A stretch of DNA of 64,000 nucleotides from Halorussus salilacus (GTDB lineage Archaea > Halobacteriota > Halobacteria > Halobacteriales > Haladaptataceae). Under the pieces are notes generated by a model. It was not told the origin of the DNA. It saw only the letters and a list, made by a program, of their open reading frames with translations, and did no database searches. The DNA is taken from contig NZ_CP099993.1 in assembly GCF_024138125.1 (NCBI RefSeq), positions 248,001-312,000 on the forward strand. The letters are read 5' to 3'. Below, in pieces: positions 40,636 through 49,480 of the stretch; the stretch's first letter is position 1; each line of letters begins with the position of its first letter. A program made the position numbers and the translations under genes.

Positions 40636-42815
40636 ACCGACGCAGATTCCGACTTCTCACCGGCGCGCTCGCCCTGCTCGCGGGCGTCGTCGTCTTCGTC
40701 ACCGCCCACGAACTGTTTCCGTACCACACTCCCAACCACGACGAGGGCGTCTACCTCCAGCAGGCCGCGATGTTGCTGGAGGGGCGACTCTTTCTGGAAC
40801 CGCCGGTCGCCGACGCGTTCCGGCCGTGGTTCTTCGTCGACGACGGCGGGCGACTCTATCCGAAGTACGCGCCCGTCCCCGCCGGGATGTTCGCGGTCGG
40901 CGAACTCCTCGGGGGCTACCGCGTCGCGCTCGCGCTGGTCGCCGCTGGCAACGTCGGACTGGCGACCCTGCTGGTCGCCGAGGCGTTCGACCGCCGGACC
41001 GGCCTGCTCGCCGGTGCCCTCCTGCTGGCGTCGCCGCTGTTCCTCGTCGATTCGTCGGTGTTCCTCCCCTACGCGCCGACCACGTTCTGGAACCTCCTGT
41101 TCGCGGTGGCGTACGTGAAGGCCGCCCGCGCGGGGGCCAAACGCGAGGAGCGCCGGGACGAGACCGAACGCCCGACCGGAACCGCCTCGCGCGGGCGAGC
41201 GCCTGCGGCGCTCGCCCGCGCGACGTACGGCTACGCCGCGCTCGCGGGCCTCGCGGTCGGAATCGCGTTCTTCTCGCGGCCCTACACCGCGGTCCTGTTC
41301 GCGGCCCCGTTCATCGCTCACGCGCTGTACTCGCTCGGAACCGCGCTTGGGCGAGAGCGCCGCGCCGTGCGCGGCGCTCTCGCCCGCCTCGCGCCCACCG
41401 CCGCCCTCGGACTCGCTGGCGTGGGGGTCACGCTGGCGTACAACGCCGCGGTCACCGGGTCGCCCTTGCTCTTCCCCTACGAGGCGTTCGCACCTCAGGA
41501 CGGCCTCGGGTTCGGCTACCGCGAGATTCTGGGCTACGGTCGGGACTACACCCCGGAACTCGCGCTCGAAGCGAACGCGAAGGTGGTCGCGATGTTGTTC
41601 GACCAGTGGGTCGTCGCCGGACCGCTCGGAACCGCGCTCGCGGTAGTCGGAGTCGGGGCGTTCCTGTGGCGCGCGCGGACTCGCACCTCGTGGCGCGACC
41701 GGAGCGCCGACCTCACCGACGCGCAGGTCGGGGCGGTCCTCGCCGGGCTGTTCGTCTCGGTTATCGCGGGCAACGTCTACTTCTGGGGCAACCTCAACAT
41801 CCTCGGGGACCTCGCCGACCCGAACGACGGCCTCATCGACACCCTCGGGCCGTACTACCACTTCGACCTGCTGGTCCCGACCGCGGCGTTCGCCGCGCAC
41901 GCGACCCTCCTCGGGTTCGACCGCGCACGCGCGCGGGTCGCTCGCGCTGGCGGCGCGCGCCGCCAGCGCGCAGCCCTCGCGGCCGTCGCGCTCGTCGGCA
42001 CCCTCCTGCTCGCGGGCGCGGCCGGGGCGGCGCTCGCGGGCCCCGTCTCGGAGACCGCCGAGATAACCGACTCCTACGAGGTGGCCTACGAGCCGTTCGA
42101 GGAGCGCGACCTCTCGAACGCTGTCGTCTTCGTCCCGACGCCGTACGGCGACTGGCTCAACCACCCGTTCCAGCACCTCCGCAACGACCCCGGCTTCGAC
42201 GGCGAGGTGGTCTACGCGCTCGACGGCGGCCCCGACTCCCTCGAAGTCGTCGAGGCCTACCCCGACCGCACCTACTACCGCTACGTCTATCGCGGCGAGT
42301 GGACGCCCTTCCTCGGGCAGACGGTGGACCCGGCGCTCCGCGAGATTCGCGCGGTCCGCAGCGACGCGGTGGGAGTGGACGCCGCGGTCGGTATCCCGAG
42401 CCACGCCGACCGGGTCTCGGTCCGGCTCTCGACCCACGCGGGCACGACCTACTACGCGGTGAACGGAACGCCCGAGCGCCTTCCGCTCGACCTCCGGGTG
42501 AGCGACGACTCGGCCCGAATCGCGGGACCGGGCGTCGAACCGACCGGCGAGAACCGTACGGTCCCGGTCGAGGACGCCGACGAGGTCGTCGCGGAGGTAC
42601 TCGTCAGCGACGCCGCTGGCGGCGGGTTCTCGTACCGACTCGAACTCCCGATCCGCCACGAGGACGGGGCGGTCGTCGCGCTCTCGCCCTACCAGGAGGC
42701 CTGCTTGGTCCCCGACGAGTGCGGCGGCGAGGCCGCGTACGTCGACGGTGCGGTGTCCCCGAGCGTGTTCGTGGAGTCGGAACTATACGATCCGACCAAC
42801 GAGTCCGAACCGTGA
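40632..42815 (+). CDS. Multi-pass membrane glycosyltransferase-like protein (GT39/ArnT type)
   Basis: 727 residues. About ten membrane helices occupy the first two thirds, then an extracytoplasmic beta domain of about 230 residues. NHDEGVYLQQAAMLLEGRLF (about 35-54) matches the first loop of dolichyl-phosphate mannose-type transferases, where the acidic residues bind the lipid-linked sugar donor. It probably transfers a sugar to a surface acceptor. It overlaps the iron ATPase gene (ATGA) and the Nudix gene (GTGA), so it belongs to the iron-regulated operon. Three perfect hairpins encode Arg/Ala-rich loops between helices. Confidence 0.82.
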   Translation: MNRRRFRLLTGALALLAGVVVFVTAHELFPYHTPNHDEGVYLQQAAMLLEGRLFLEPPVADAFRPWFFVDDGGRLYPKYAPVPAGMFAVGELLGGYRVALALVAAGNVGLATLLVAEAFDRRTGLLAGALLLASPLFLVDSSVFLPYAPTTFWNLLFAVAYVKAARAGAKREERRDETERPTGTASRGRAPAALARATYGYAALAGLAVGIAFFSRPYTAVLFAAPFIAHALYSLGTALGRERRAVRGALARLAPTAALGLAGVGVTLAYNAAVTGSPLLFPYEAFAPQDGLGFGYREILGYGRDYTPELALEANAKVVAMLFDQWVVAGPLGTALAVVGVGAFLWRARTRTSWRDRSADLTDAQVGAVLAGLFVSVIAGNVYFWGNLNILGDLADPNDGLIDTLGPYYHFDLLVPTAAFAAHATLLGFDRARARVARAGGARRQRAALAAVALVGTLLLAGAAGAALAGPVSETAEITDSYEVAYEPFEERDLSNAVVFVPTPYGDWLNHPFQHLRNDPGFDGEVVYALDGGPDSLEVVEAYPDRTYYRYVYRGEWTPFLGQTVDPALREIRAVRSDAVGVDAAVGIPSHADRVSVRLSTHAGTTYYAVNGTPERLPLDLRVSDDSARIAGPGVEPTGENRTVPVEDADEVVAEVLVSDAAGGGFSYRLELPIRHEDGAVVALSPYQEACLVPDECGGEAAYVDGAVSPSVFVESELYDPTNESEP
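41187..41223. repeat. Perfect hairpin, 17-nt arms, 3-nt loop (TGC)
   Basis: In the ArnT-like gene; encodes loop TASRGRAPAALARA. Confidence 0.93.
41349..41385. repeat. Perfect hairpin, 17-nt arms, 3-nt loop (CGT)
   Basis: In the ArnT-like gene; encodes loop GRERRAVRGALAR. Confidence 0.93.
41943..41970. repeat. Perfect palindrome, 14-nt arms, no loop
   Basis: In the ArnT-like gene; encodes loop RAGGARRQRA between two helices. Confidence 0.88.
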
Positions 42816-43315
42816 CCGACCTCGACGCGATTCTGGCTGGCGAGGAGATTCCGAAACGCGAGGAGACCATCCGCCTCGACCCATCGGAGTTCGAGACCGT
42901 CGCCGAGAACGTCCACGCGGGCTTCGACCGGTGGGTCGGCGCGCTCGTCCGCGACGGCGAGGGACGCGTCGCGATGGTGCGCAATCGGTGGAGCGACGGC
43001 TGGGTGCTTCCCGGCGGGAACGTCGAATCGGGCGAGACGCTACGGGAGGCGGCCGTCCGCGAGGTCCGCGAGGAGACCGGTCTCGCGGTCCGAGTCGAGC
43101 GGCCGCTGGAGGTGGTCGAACAGACGTTCGTCTGCGACGGCGACTCGGTCTGGGGTCACTTCGCGGTGTTCGAGGCGCTCGCGGCGGGCACGCCGCGACC
43201 CGAGTTCGGCGACGACCTCGGCGTGGACGAGACCGAAATCGAGGCCGCGGCGTGGTTCGAGTCGGTTCCCGACGACTGCGAGTACGCGCCGCTGTTGGAA
43301 CGCCACTTCGGGTGA
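42812..43315 (+). CDS. Nudix hydrolase
   Basis: 167 residues starting at GTG inside the GTGA overlap with the previous gene. The Nudix box is complete at residues 69-91 (G-x5-E-x7-REVREETGL). It hydrolyses a nucleoside diphosphate linked to another group. Specificity is unknown; in this operon a nucleotide-sugar or dinucleotide substrate is conceivable. It is the last gene of the transcript beginning at 36669. Confidence 0.9.
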   Translation: MTDLDAILAGEEIPKREETIRLDPSEFETVAENVHAGFDRWVGALVRDGEGRVAMVRNRWSDGWVLPGGNVESGETLREAAVREVREETGLAVRVERPLEVVEQTFVCDGDSVWGHFAVFEALAAGTPRPEFGDDLGVDETEIEAAAWFESVPDDCEYAPLLERHFG

Positions 43316-43425
43316 GGGCTCGGCCCTCTCGGGCTACGCGGACTGTCGGTCCCGGAGGATGGCGACCGACCCGGTGAGGTGCGCCCGCGAGAAGGTGGTC
43401 CCGGCTTCGTACTTGAAGGTTCGCC

Positions 43426-44358
43426 TCAACCCTGCGTCTGGAGGTCCGGGAGCCCAGCCTCTATCTCGTCGCGTCGGTCCTCCAGCCACTCGGGTAGTAC
43501 CAGTCGCTCGCCGAGCGCATCGATGTCCTCGTCGACCGTGTAGCCGGGCGACTCGGTGGCGAACTCGAAGAGGACGCCGCCCTCCGTGCGGGCGTACACC
43601 GACTCGAACCACTTGCGGTCGATTATCTCGGTCGGGCGGAGTCCGTGTTCCATCAGCACGTCTCGCCACTCGGACTGGTCGTCCTCGGTCACCCGGAACG
43701 CGACGTGGTGGACGGTGCCAGCACCGGGTCGCCCCCGCGGAGCCTGCGGGTCTTCGAGGAGGTCGACCACGTAGCCGAGGTCACCGCTCGACTCGTATCG
43801 ACTCCGGCCGCGCTCGCTCTCGGTTTCCCGATAGCCCATCGCCTTCAGGAGGGTCGCGGTCGGTCCGGCCGACGCCAGCGAAAGCGTGACCCCGAAGAAC
43901 CCCCGAATCGCGTGCTCGTCGGGGACCGACCCCTTGGGTGGGTCACCGGACGCTGCGTCCTCGCGGGCCACCAGTTCGAGCGGGAGGCCGTCGGGGTCCC
44001 GGAACGGAACGACCGCGTCGCCGAACCGCTCGCGGGGTTCGTCGGCGTCGACGCCTCGCTCGTCGAATCTGTCGACCCAGTAGTCGAGCGATTCTTCGGG
44101 AATCAGGAACGAGACCGTACTGACCTGCCCCGTCCCGACCCGGCCGCGCCGAGCCCCGGTGTACGGGAAGAGCGTCATGCTCGTTCCGGGACTGCCGCTC
44201 CGGTCGCCGTAGAACAGGTGGTACACCGAGACATCGTCCTGATTCACGCTCCGCTTCACGAGTCGGAGGCCGAGCGTCTCCGTGAAGAATTCGAGATTGG
44301 GCCCCGGGTCGCTTGCGATGGCGGTGACGTGGTGGATGCCGGGAACGTCGGTGGGCAT
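43426..44358 (-). CDS. VOC-superfamily ring-cleaving dioxygenase (LinE/MhqO-like)
   Basis: 310 residues in two VOC modules. The first starts GIHHVTAIASDPGPNLEFFTETLGLRLVKR (about 7-36) and the second has GTVHHVAFRV (about 214-223), with metal ligands His and a late Glu in GGVLFEFATESPG. The family includes hydroquinone dioxygenases (MhqO, LinE) that open quinol rings using Fe(II). Physiological substrate unknown; detoxification of quinones is the usual idea. Confidence 0.88.
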   Translation of the reverse strand: MPTDVPGIHHVTAIASDPGPNLEFFTETLGLRLVKRSVNQDDVSVYHLFYGDRSGSPGTSMTLFPYTGARRGRVGTGQVSTVSFLIPEESLDYWVDRFDERGVDADEPRERFGDAVVPFRDPDGLPLELVAREDAASGDPPKGSVPDEHAIRGFFGVTLSLASAGPTATLLKAMGYRETESERGRSRYESSGDLGYVVDLLEDPQAPRGRPGAGTVHHVAFRVTEDDQSEWRDVLMEHGLRPTEIIDRKWFESVYARTEGGVLFEFATESPGYTVDEDIDALGERLVLPEWLEDRRDEIEAGLPDLQTQG

Positions 44359-44410
44359 GCTCCACCGTACCGCGTTGTGTCGAATAACTCTGGGGGCCTC
44401 GGTCGTCGGT

Positions 44411-45133
44411 TCAGTCTTGCCGTCGCTCTTCGAGACACACCTTCACGATGGACTTCGCGATTGCCAGTCCCCCTTTCAGGGGGTCGAGCTTCGTCTCGCC
44501 CGCGCGCTCGTCGTACTCGATGGGGACCTCGCGCACGTCGTAGCCCCGCATCAGCGGCCGAATCAGGAGTTCGGCCGAGAGGCCGGTGTTCTCCGTCCAC
44601 GCGATGTCCTCGATAACGTTCCGGCGATAGGCCCGCATTCCGGTGGTGGTGTCGTGGACGCGCTCGCCCATCAGGAGGCTCGCCAGCACGGCGAACGCCT
44701 GATTCCCCCGGCGGTTCAGGTCGGGCATCGCGTCGGCTCCCCAGTAGAGGCGGTCGCCGCTGACCACGTCGTAGCCCCGGTTCACCCAGTCGAGGAACTC
44801 CGGCAGTTGCTCCATCGGATAGGTGTCGTCGCAGTCGGTCGTCACGACCACGGGCCGGTCGGCCGCGAGCACGGCCTCTCGGACCGCGACGCCGTATCCC
44901 TGTGGTTCCTGGCGGATGACCCGCGCGCCGTGGTCGCGGGCGATCTCGGGCGTCCGGTCGGAAGAGCCGTCCACGCAGACGACCTCCGCGCGGCCCTCGG
45001 TCACTCGGTCGATATCCGACAGAACCGACTCGATTGCGGCCTCCTCGTTGTACGTGCCCATGACGACGCTGAGGTCGTCGAACGTGTACTCGTCAGTTCC
45101 GTCAGCGTCAGCGACTGCGGCGTCCGAATTCAT
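44411..45133 (-). CDS. GT2-family glycosyltransferase (dolichyl-phosphate sugar synthase, AglJ/DPM1-like)
   Basis: 240 residues, no C-terminal membrane helices. The GT2 start LSVVMGTYNEEAAIESVLSDI (about 21-41), nucleotide-sugar Asp in VVCVDGSSDRTPEIA and metal-binding DCDDTYP (near 99-105) are clear. ERVHDTTTGMRAYRRNVI and VREVPIEYDERAGETKL follow the DPM1 pattern. Such enzymes charge dolichyl phosphate with a hexose at the inner face of the membrane, and AglJ starts the N-glycan of the haloarchaeal S-layer. The AT-rich upstream spacer (45134-45421) shows no gene. Confidence 0.88.
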   Translation of the reverse strand: MNSDAAVADADGTDEYTFDDLSVVMGTYNEEAAIESVLSDIDRVTEGRAEVVCVDGSSDRTPEIARDHGARVIRQEPQGYGVAVREAVLAADRPVVVTTDCDDTYPMEQLPEFLDWVNRGYDVVSGDRLYWGADAMPDLNRRGNQAFAVLASLLMGERVHDTTTGMRAYRRNVIEDIAWTENTGLSAELLIRPLMRGYDVREVPIEYDERAGETKLDPLKGGLAIAKSIVKVCLEERRQD

Positions 45134-45421
45134 GCTATCCGGTGTTTGTGGCGGCGCGTATTTGTAGTTTTAGGTTCGCCAAAAATATGTTAGAATGGAT
45201 GACATTTTGTGTTCAGAACGGTTCGGAGTAATCCGTTTCGCTCTCCACCTTCTGCTCGGAGGACGAGGAGTGTACGGCCTCGAACCCCCGATATCTGCTG
45301 ATTCGGCCAACGATTCGTTCTCGTCTCGACACCCAGATTTTGTATATCGTTATACGATTTACCAGTACGGGACGGAACACCGCCGGATACTCGGACCGTG
45401 TCGAGTCGAGAAAAAAGCGAT

Positions 45422-46480
45422 TCAGACCAACGAGTAGACGTTCTCCTCGTACACCTCGCGCACTCTGTCGCCCCAGTTGTGGGTGTAGGTGTCGATGATG
45501 TCCTCGGCGACGTCCCCGCGGAGATACTTCACGATGCCCCGGTCGCCCGTCCGGTCCCGGAGGTGGGTCGTGAAGAAGTGCCGGAAGTAGTGGGGCGTGA
45601 CGTTCTCCTCCGCGCCGCCGCCGGTCCGGTACCATCCGGCCTCGCGAGCGTGGGTCTCCACCGCGTTCCGGACCATCTGGGGCGTGAGTCGCCGCCCCCA
45701 CTCGCGGCTGGTGGAGACGAACAGCGGGTCGGCGGGAGAGACCGGGTCGGGTCGGATCGCCAGCCATCGGGTGAGCACCGCGGCGAGTCCCTCGTCGACC
45801 GGAATCACGGTCGCGCGCTTGCGCTTGTTCGCGGCCGTCCGCTGCTCGCCGTCGACGACATCGCCACGGGCGATGTCGCTGGCGACGAACACTGACTCCC
45901 CCCGGCCGTCGAGCTGGGGGCGGGTGCCCAGACGGTACGCTTCCGCGGGCTCTCCCGAGAGCCGGAGGTCCCGGAGGTCGAGGTTGCAGAGCTCGCCCAC
46001 CCGCATCCCCGTCTTCAACAGGGTGACGACCACCGCCTTCTCCAGCGGATGGGAGACGCCCGCGACGAACTCCCGCATCTGCGGAATCGAAATCTCCCGC
46101 CGGGTCGGGTCCTTGTCGATGGACTCGGTCATCTCCTCGACGACGAGCGCCATCGGGTTCGAGTCGAAGGCACCGACCTGTGTCATGTAGGCGTAGAACC
46201 GGTGGAGGTAGGAGGCGTAGGTCGCGACCGTGCTCGACGCGAGGTCCCCGCGGAGGCCGTGGACCCACGCCATGCACTCGCGCTGGGTCGCCTCGCCGGG
46301 GTCGAGCGACGCTCCGGCGGGGTTGCGCTCCGAATCGGAGAGGAACGCCTCGAACTCCCGGAGGACGCGCTCGTAGGCCTCGCGGGTACGCTCGCTCTTG
46401 CCGTGAAAGCGGAGGTCTTCGAGGAAGTAGCCGACCGGGTCGTCGGGGTCGGTCTCGCCCGTGGTCCGACTACTCGCCAT
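45422..46480 (-). CDS. Tyrosine recombinase/integrase, XerC/D-like
   Basis: 352 residues. An N-terminal SAM-like core-binding domain (about 14-110) precedes the catalytic domain with Arg160 (TGMRVGEL), the HxxR motif His297-Arg300 (TPHYFRH) and nucleophile Tyr332 (DTYTHNW). It cuts and rejoins DNA at specific sites. The gene starts 11 bp inside the end of the preceding small gene, an overlap that implies coupling. No att site, phage genes or tRNA are adjacent. A housekeeping or regulatory recombinase is more likely than a recent provirus, but this is inference. Confidence 0.9.
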   Translation of the reverse strand: MASSRTTGETDPDDPVGYFLEDLRFHGKSERTREAYERVLREFEAFLSDSERNPAGASLDPGEATQRECMAWVHGLRGDLASSTVATYASYLHRFYAYMTQVGAFDSNPMALVVEEMTESIDKDPTRREISIPQMREFVAGVSHPLEKAVVVTLLKTGMRVGELCNLDLRDLRLSGEPAEAYRLGTRPQLDGRGESVFVASDIARGDVVDGEQRTAANKRKRATVIPVDEGLAAVLTRWLAIRPDPVSPADPLFVSTSREWGRRLTPQMVRNAVETHAREAGWYRTGGGAEENVTPHYFRHFFTTHLRDRTGDRGIVKYLRGDVAEDIIDTYTHNWGDRVREVYEENVYSLV

Positions 46481-46874
46481 CGTCCACCACCGTGTACCCG
46501 CCCCGACGGCCGCTGTACTGGACCCGGTTCTCGTTCTGGAGTCGCCCGAGCGTCTCTTCGAGTCGGTCCTCGAAGTCGCCCGCGAGTTCCTCGACCAGTC
46601 GGTCCCACGACAGATGGCCCTCCGAACGAAGGAGGTCGAGGAGCCGTGTTTCGAGGCCGTCACCCCTGGGGTTCGACCCTCCGGAACCACCTTCCTCGAC
46701 GCTCGCCGCCGGACCGTCGTCGAGGTCGAACCCGCGTCTCCCGGCCTGTACCATCGTTTTGACGAACTCGCTCTGAGTCATATCGAGTTCGTCGGCGTCG
46801 CGCTTCCACTTCTCTTTCTGGTAGGTCGGCACGAAGGTCTTCACGACCGCCCGGTCGGTGTCAGCGTCGCTCAT
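46470..46874 (-). CDS. Small haloarchaeal protein upstream of the integrase (DUF5805-like)
   Basis: 134 residues. The first 45 residues form a ribbon or helix segment, VVKTFVPTYQKEKWKRDADELDMTQSEFVKTMVQAGRRGF cut by a turn, reminiscent of ribbon-helix-helix DNA-binding proteins. The last 60 residues form a winged-helix-like block (RLLDLLRSEGHLSWDRLVEELA to GRLQNENRVQYSGRRGGYTVV). It overlaps the integrase gene by 11 bp, so it may regulate or help that recombinase. Family name from memory. Confidence 0.78.
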   Translation of the reverse strand: MSDADTDRAVVKTFVPTYQKEKWKRDADELDMTQSEFVKTMVQAGRRGFDLDDGPAASVEEGGSGGSNPRGDGLETRLLDLLRSEGHLSWDRLVEELAGDFEDRLEETLGRLQNENRVQYSGRRGGYTVVDDGE

Positions 46875-47459
46875 CTCTCCTCTGGGTCGTCTCACCCCCG
46901 GTATATCAATTTGTCCCACTAGTAGTGATAAGGAACTTTATCTTCTGGAGAAGGACCACAATTGCCGGGAAGTAGAGTATTATTTAGAGAGATTTGTATT
47001 ATAAAGGCCCATATAGAGAGATTCAAAAGAGTCGATTGCAGGTACTACGTAGAGAGATATAATATCTGGTGGAGGGGGGAGGACAGTCTCTCGGCGAACG
47101 GGCGTTTTCCTCGGTTCGTCGTCTCCGCGACGATTGGTCGACCGCTGGTGCGTTCGCGGGCAAAGTCGGGCGAACTCCTCTCGGCGAGCAGGACGTATCC
47201 GTGAATTCGCATTCCCAGTCGGGTCTACGCTCTTGCGAGTCTCCCGGCGCCGACGTGCCGAGTTACTCGGCCCTCTCACTCCCCCGAGTTACTCGGATCA
47301 CCGACTCCGCCGAGTCCGAAGTACCCTCACCCATGAACGGTCGTTTCGGGACGAAGTATCGTCTACAGAGGGGCGCTCGAAGCACCGAACGAACGACGTG
47401 GCAAAAATACATCCTATATCGCTATATTCGAGAGGGTGCCGAACACCACCGCGGAAGCC
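46875..47459. other. Gene-free region upstream of the recombinase pair
   Basis: AT-rich from about 46920 to 47080, with TATA-like strings usable for the minus-strand pair. The string CGAGTTACTCGG occurs twice (47259-47270 and 47285-47296). No convincing ORF. Confidence 0.5.
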
Positions 47460-48359
47460 TCAGTAAATCGCCATCTCGCTCTCGGTCTCGGCCCGGACGA
47501 AGACCTCCTTGGCGCGTTCGACGCCCGCGCTCGCCTCCGAACAGTTCTCCATCAGCACCGTCTCGCTCGGGAACAGTTCCTCGCCCACCACGAGCCCGTG
47601 CTCGCGCGCGGTCGAACCCGTGACCGTCAGGTAGACGCCCACGCCCGCATCGGCTATCGCGGCTTCCTCCTCCTCGTGCTCGCCGGGGTACTCGAAGCGG
47701 AGCGAGTCGGCGTTCCGAGTTCCGAGGACCGCCTCCACGAGGCGCTCGTAGCGCGGCGAGATGCAGAGGCTCCCCTCGTAGTCGGTGAGAAACTCCCTGG
47801 TCGGTTGCTCGCCCTGCGGGAGTGTCTCGGGGGTCGCCATCAGCGTGTGGTAGACCGTGTCGCCCATGCCGGAGACGACCCGGACGTCGGTGTCGTGGGG
47901 GTCGATGCGGGCGTTCACGTCGGCGATACGGGTCAGCGGGTCGGGTCGTAGCTCGACGACCTCCTCCAGCACGAGGTCGGCGCTGTCGAACCCCAGCGCG
48001 AACTCGTGCTTGCGGAGCGCGCGGAACGGCTCCTCGCGGCCCACCAGTCGGAGGTTCGCGTCGCCGACCGGGACCGTGACGCTGTCGAACACGATGCGGC
48101 GGGGCTTGCCCGCCCGGTCGTCTCGGAGGAGGGTGTAGTCGGGACGGGTCGGTTCGCCGAGGTGACTGTAGTCGGCGAGTCGGTCGTAGGCTCCCCGGTC
48201 GGGGGTCTGGTCGCCCTTCGTGACCGCCTTCTCGTAGCGGAGCGTCGAGATAATTGCATCGGCCACCTCCTGAGCGTCGGCTTCCGCCGCGACCCGCTGG
48301 AGGACCGCCTCCAGCGGTCGCCCCTTCCGCGGGACTGCGACGGGAATCGTCTCGGTCAT
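47460..48359 (-). CDS. HisG-like protein (ATP phosphoribosyltransferase fold), function uncertain
   Basis: 299 residues. The start IPVAVPRKGRPLEAVLQRV resembles HisG openings (AVPNKGRL type). A later block, VGVYLTVTGSTAREHGLVVGEELFPSETVLMEN (cut by normal variation), parallels the phosphate-binding TG-T-L-x-x-N/H-G-L loop of HisG. Between them, however, is a long unlike section with FDSVTVPVGDANLRLVGREEPFRALRKHEFALGFDSADLVLEE, so it is probably not the histidine enzyme itself. It may be a divergent paralogue or a binding protein sharing the fold. No his genes are nearby. Confidence 0.6.
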   Translation of the reverse strand: MTETIPVAVPRKGRPLEAVLQRVAAEADAQEVADAIISTLRYEKAVTKGDQTPDRGAYDRLADYSHLGEPTRPDYTLLRDDRAGKPRRIVFDSVTVPVGDANLRLVGREEPFRALRKHEFALGFDSADLVLEEVVELRPDPLTRIADVNARIDPHDTDVRVVSGMGDTVYHTLMATPETLPQGEQPTREFLTDYEGSLCISPRYERLVEAVLGTRNADSLRFEYPGEHEEEEAAIADAGVGVYLTVTGSTAREHGLVVGEELFPSETVLMENCSEASAGVERAKEVFVRAETESEMAIY

Positions 48360-48403
48360 TATCCCGAAGATGGGAGGGCGCGAGTAAACCCGTTGCGCTT
48401 TGG

Positions 48404-49465
48404 CTACTCGTCGCCCGCGTCGACGAACTCGAAGCGCGCGCCGCCCGATTGGCTCTCGGTGACCCGAATCCGCCAGTCGTGGGCCTCCGCGATGCGGCGC
48501 ACGATGGCGAGTCCGAATCCGGTGCCGTCGGTTCGGGTCGAGTATCCGCCCTCGAAGATTCGCTCGCGGTCATCGGCCGGGATTCCCGGCCCGTCGTCGG
48601 CCACGTAGAAGCCCTTCGAATCGGGGGCGGACTCGCCACTGAGCGACCCGACCGTGACCTCGTCGCCGCCGTGTTCGGCCGCGTTGCGAAAGAGGTTCTC
48701 GAACAGCGCGCGGAGTCGCCTGCCGTCGGAGACGACCGTCGCATCGACCTCGGTGTGGAGGACCATCCCCGGCGTCTCGACGGTCGCCCACGCCTCGCGG
48801 GCGACCGCGTCGAGGTCCACGGGCGTCGGGTCCTCGACCGTTTCGCCGCGCCGCGACAGCGCGGGCACCTCGTCGACGAGTCGCTCCATGCGCTCGTGTG
48901 CGCCCTCGACCGCCTCGAAGTGGCGCTCCTCGCCGGTCTCCCTGGCGAGTTCGAGGTGGCCCTGCGCCACGTTCATCGGGTTCCGGAGGTCGTGGCTCAC
49001 GATGCTGGCGAACTCGTCGAGCCGGTTGCGCTGTTCGGCCAACTGCTCGGTGCGTTGCCGGACGCGACCGTAGTACACCCCGAGTAACCCCCCGCCGACC
49101 GCGCCGAGTCCGACCTCCGTCAGGACGATGTACGCTGGCTGGAGCATCGGTCGGCCCTGCATCGACTGCAACAGCGACACCCACCCCGCGATCAGGCCCA
49201 TCACGACCGCACCAGCGACGCTCCAGACCGCGACCACGTCCGACGGGATTCCGGTCGCTCGCACCCAGACGCCGAGCGCGACGAGGAACAGCGAGAGGGC
49301 TATCGGGACGCTCAGGCGGACGAACTCCGACGCGAGCGAGTCGCTCCCGGCGACGAGATAGCTGACCGAGACGGCGAGCAGGCTGGCTCCGAGTCCGACG
49401 ACCAGCCACTCCCGGAGGGCGAGCGCGTCCTCCGAGGCCGACGATGCGTCCAATCGTGATACCAT
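48404..49465 (-). CDS. Membrane sensor histidine kinase
   Basis: 353 residues. Four membrane helices (about 20-135) lead to a dimerisation domain with the phospho-accepting His158 (SHDLRNPM) and an ATPase domain with N box (ENLFRNAAEHG), G1 (DDGPGIP) and G2 (GTGFGLA). It senses an unknown signal at the membrane. No response regulator is encoded next to it, so the partner is elsewhere. It is 15 bp downstream of the coiled-coil gene on the same strand. Confidence 0.9.
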   Translation of the reverse strand: MVSRLDASSASEDALALREWLVVGLGASLLAVSVSYLVAGSDSLASEFVRLSVPIALSLFLVALGVWVRATGIPSDVVAVWSVAGAVVMGLIAGWVSLLQSMQGRPMLQPAYIVLTEVGLGAVGGGLLGVYYGRVRQRTEQLAEQRNRLDEFASIVSHDLRNPMNVAQGHLELARETGEERHFEAVEGAHERMERLVDEVPALSRRGETVEDPTPVDLDAVAREAWATVETPGMVLHTEVDATVVSDGRRLRALFENLFRNAAEHGGDEVTVGSLSGESAPDSKGFYVADDGPGIPADDRERIFEGGYSTRTDGTGFGLAIVRRIAEAHDWRIRVTESQSGGARFEFVDAGDE

Positions 49466-49480
49466 ACGAGTAGCCGGAAT

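Noticed and set aside
45195-45437. 80-codon ORF upstream of the glycosyltransferase gene
   Set aside because: It overlaps the end of the recombinase gene, has no family match and lies in promoter-like sequence.
45422-47459. Integrated virus or plasmid next to the recombinase
   Set aside because: No tRNA, att-like direct repeat, capsid, terminase or replication gene was seen on either side.
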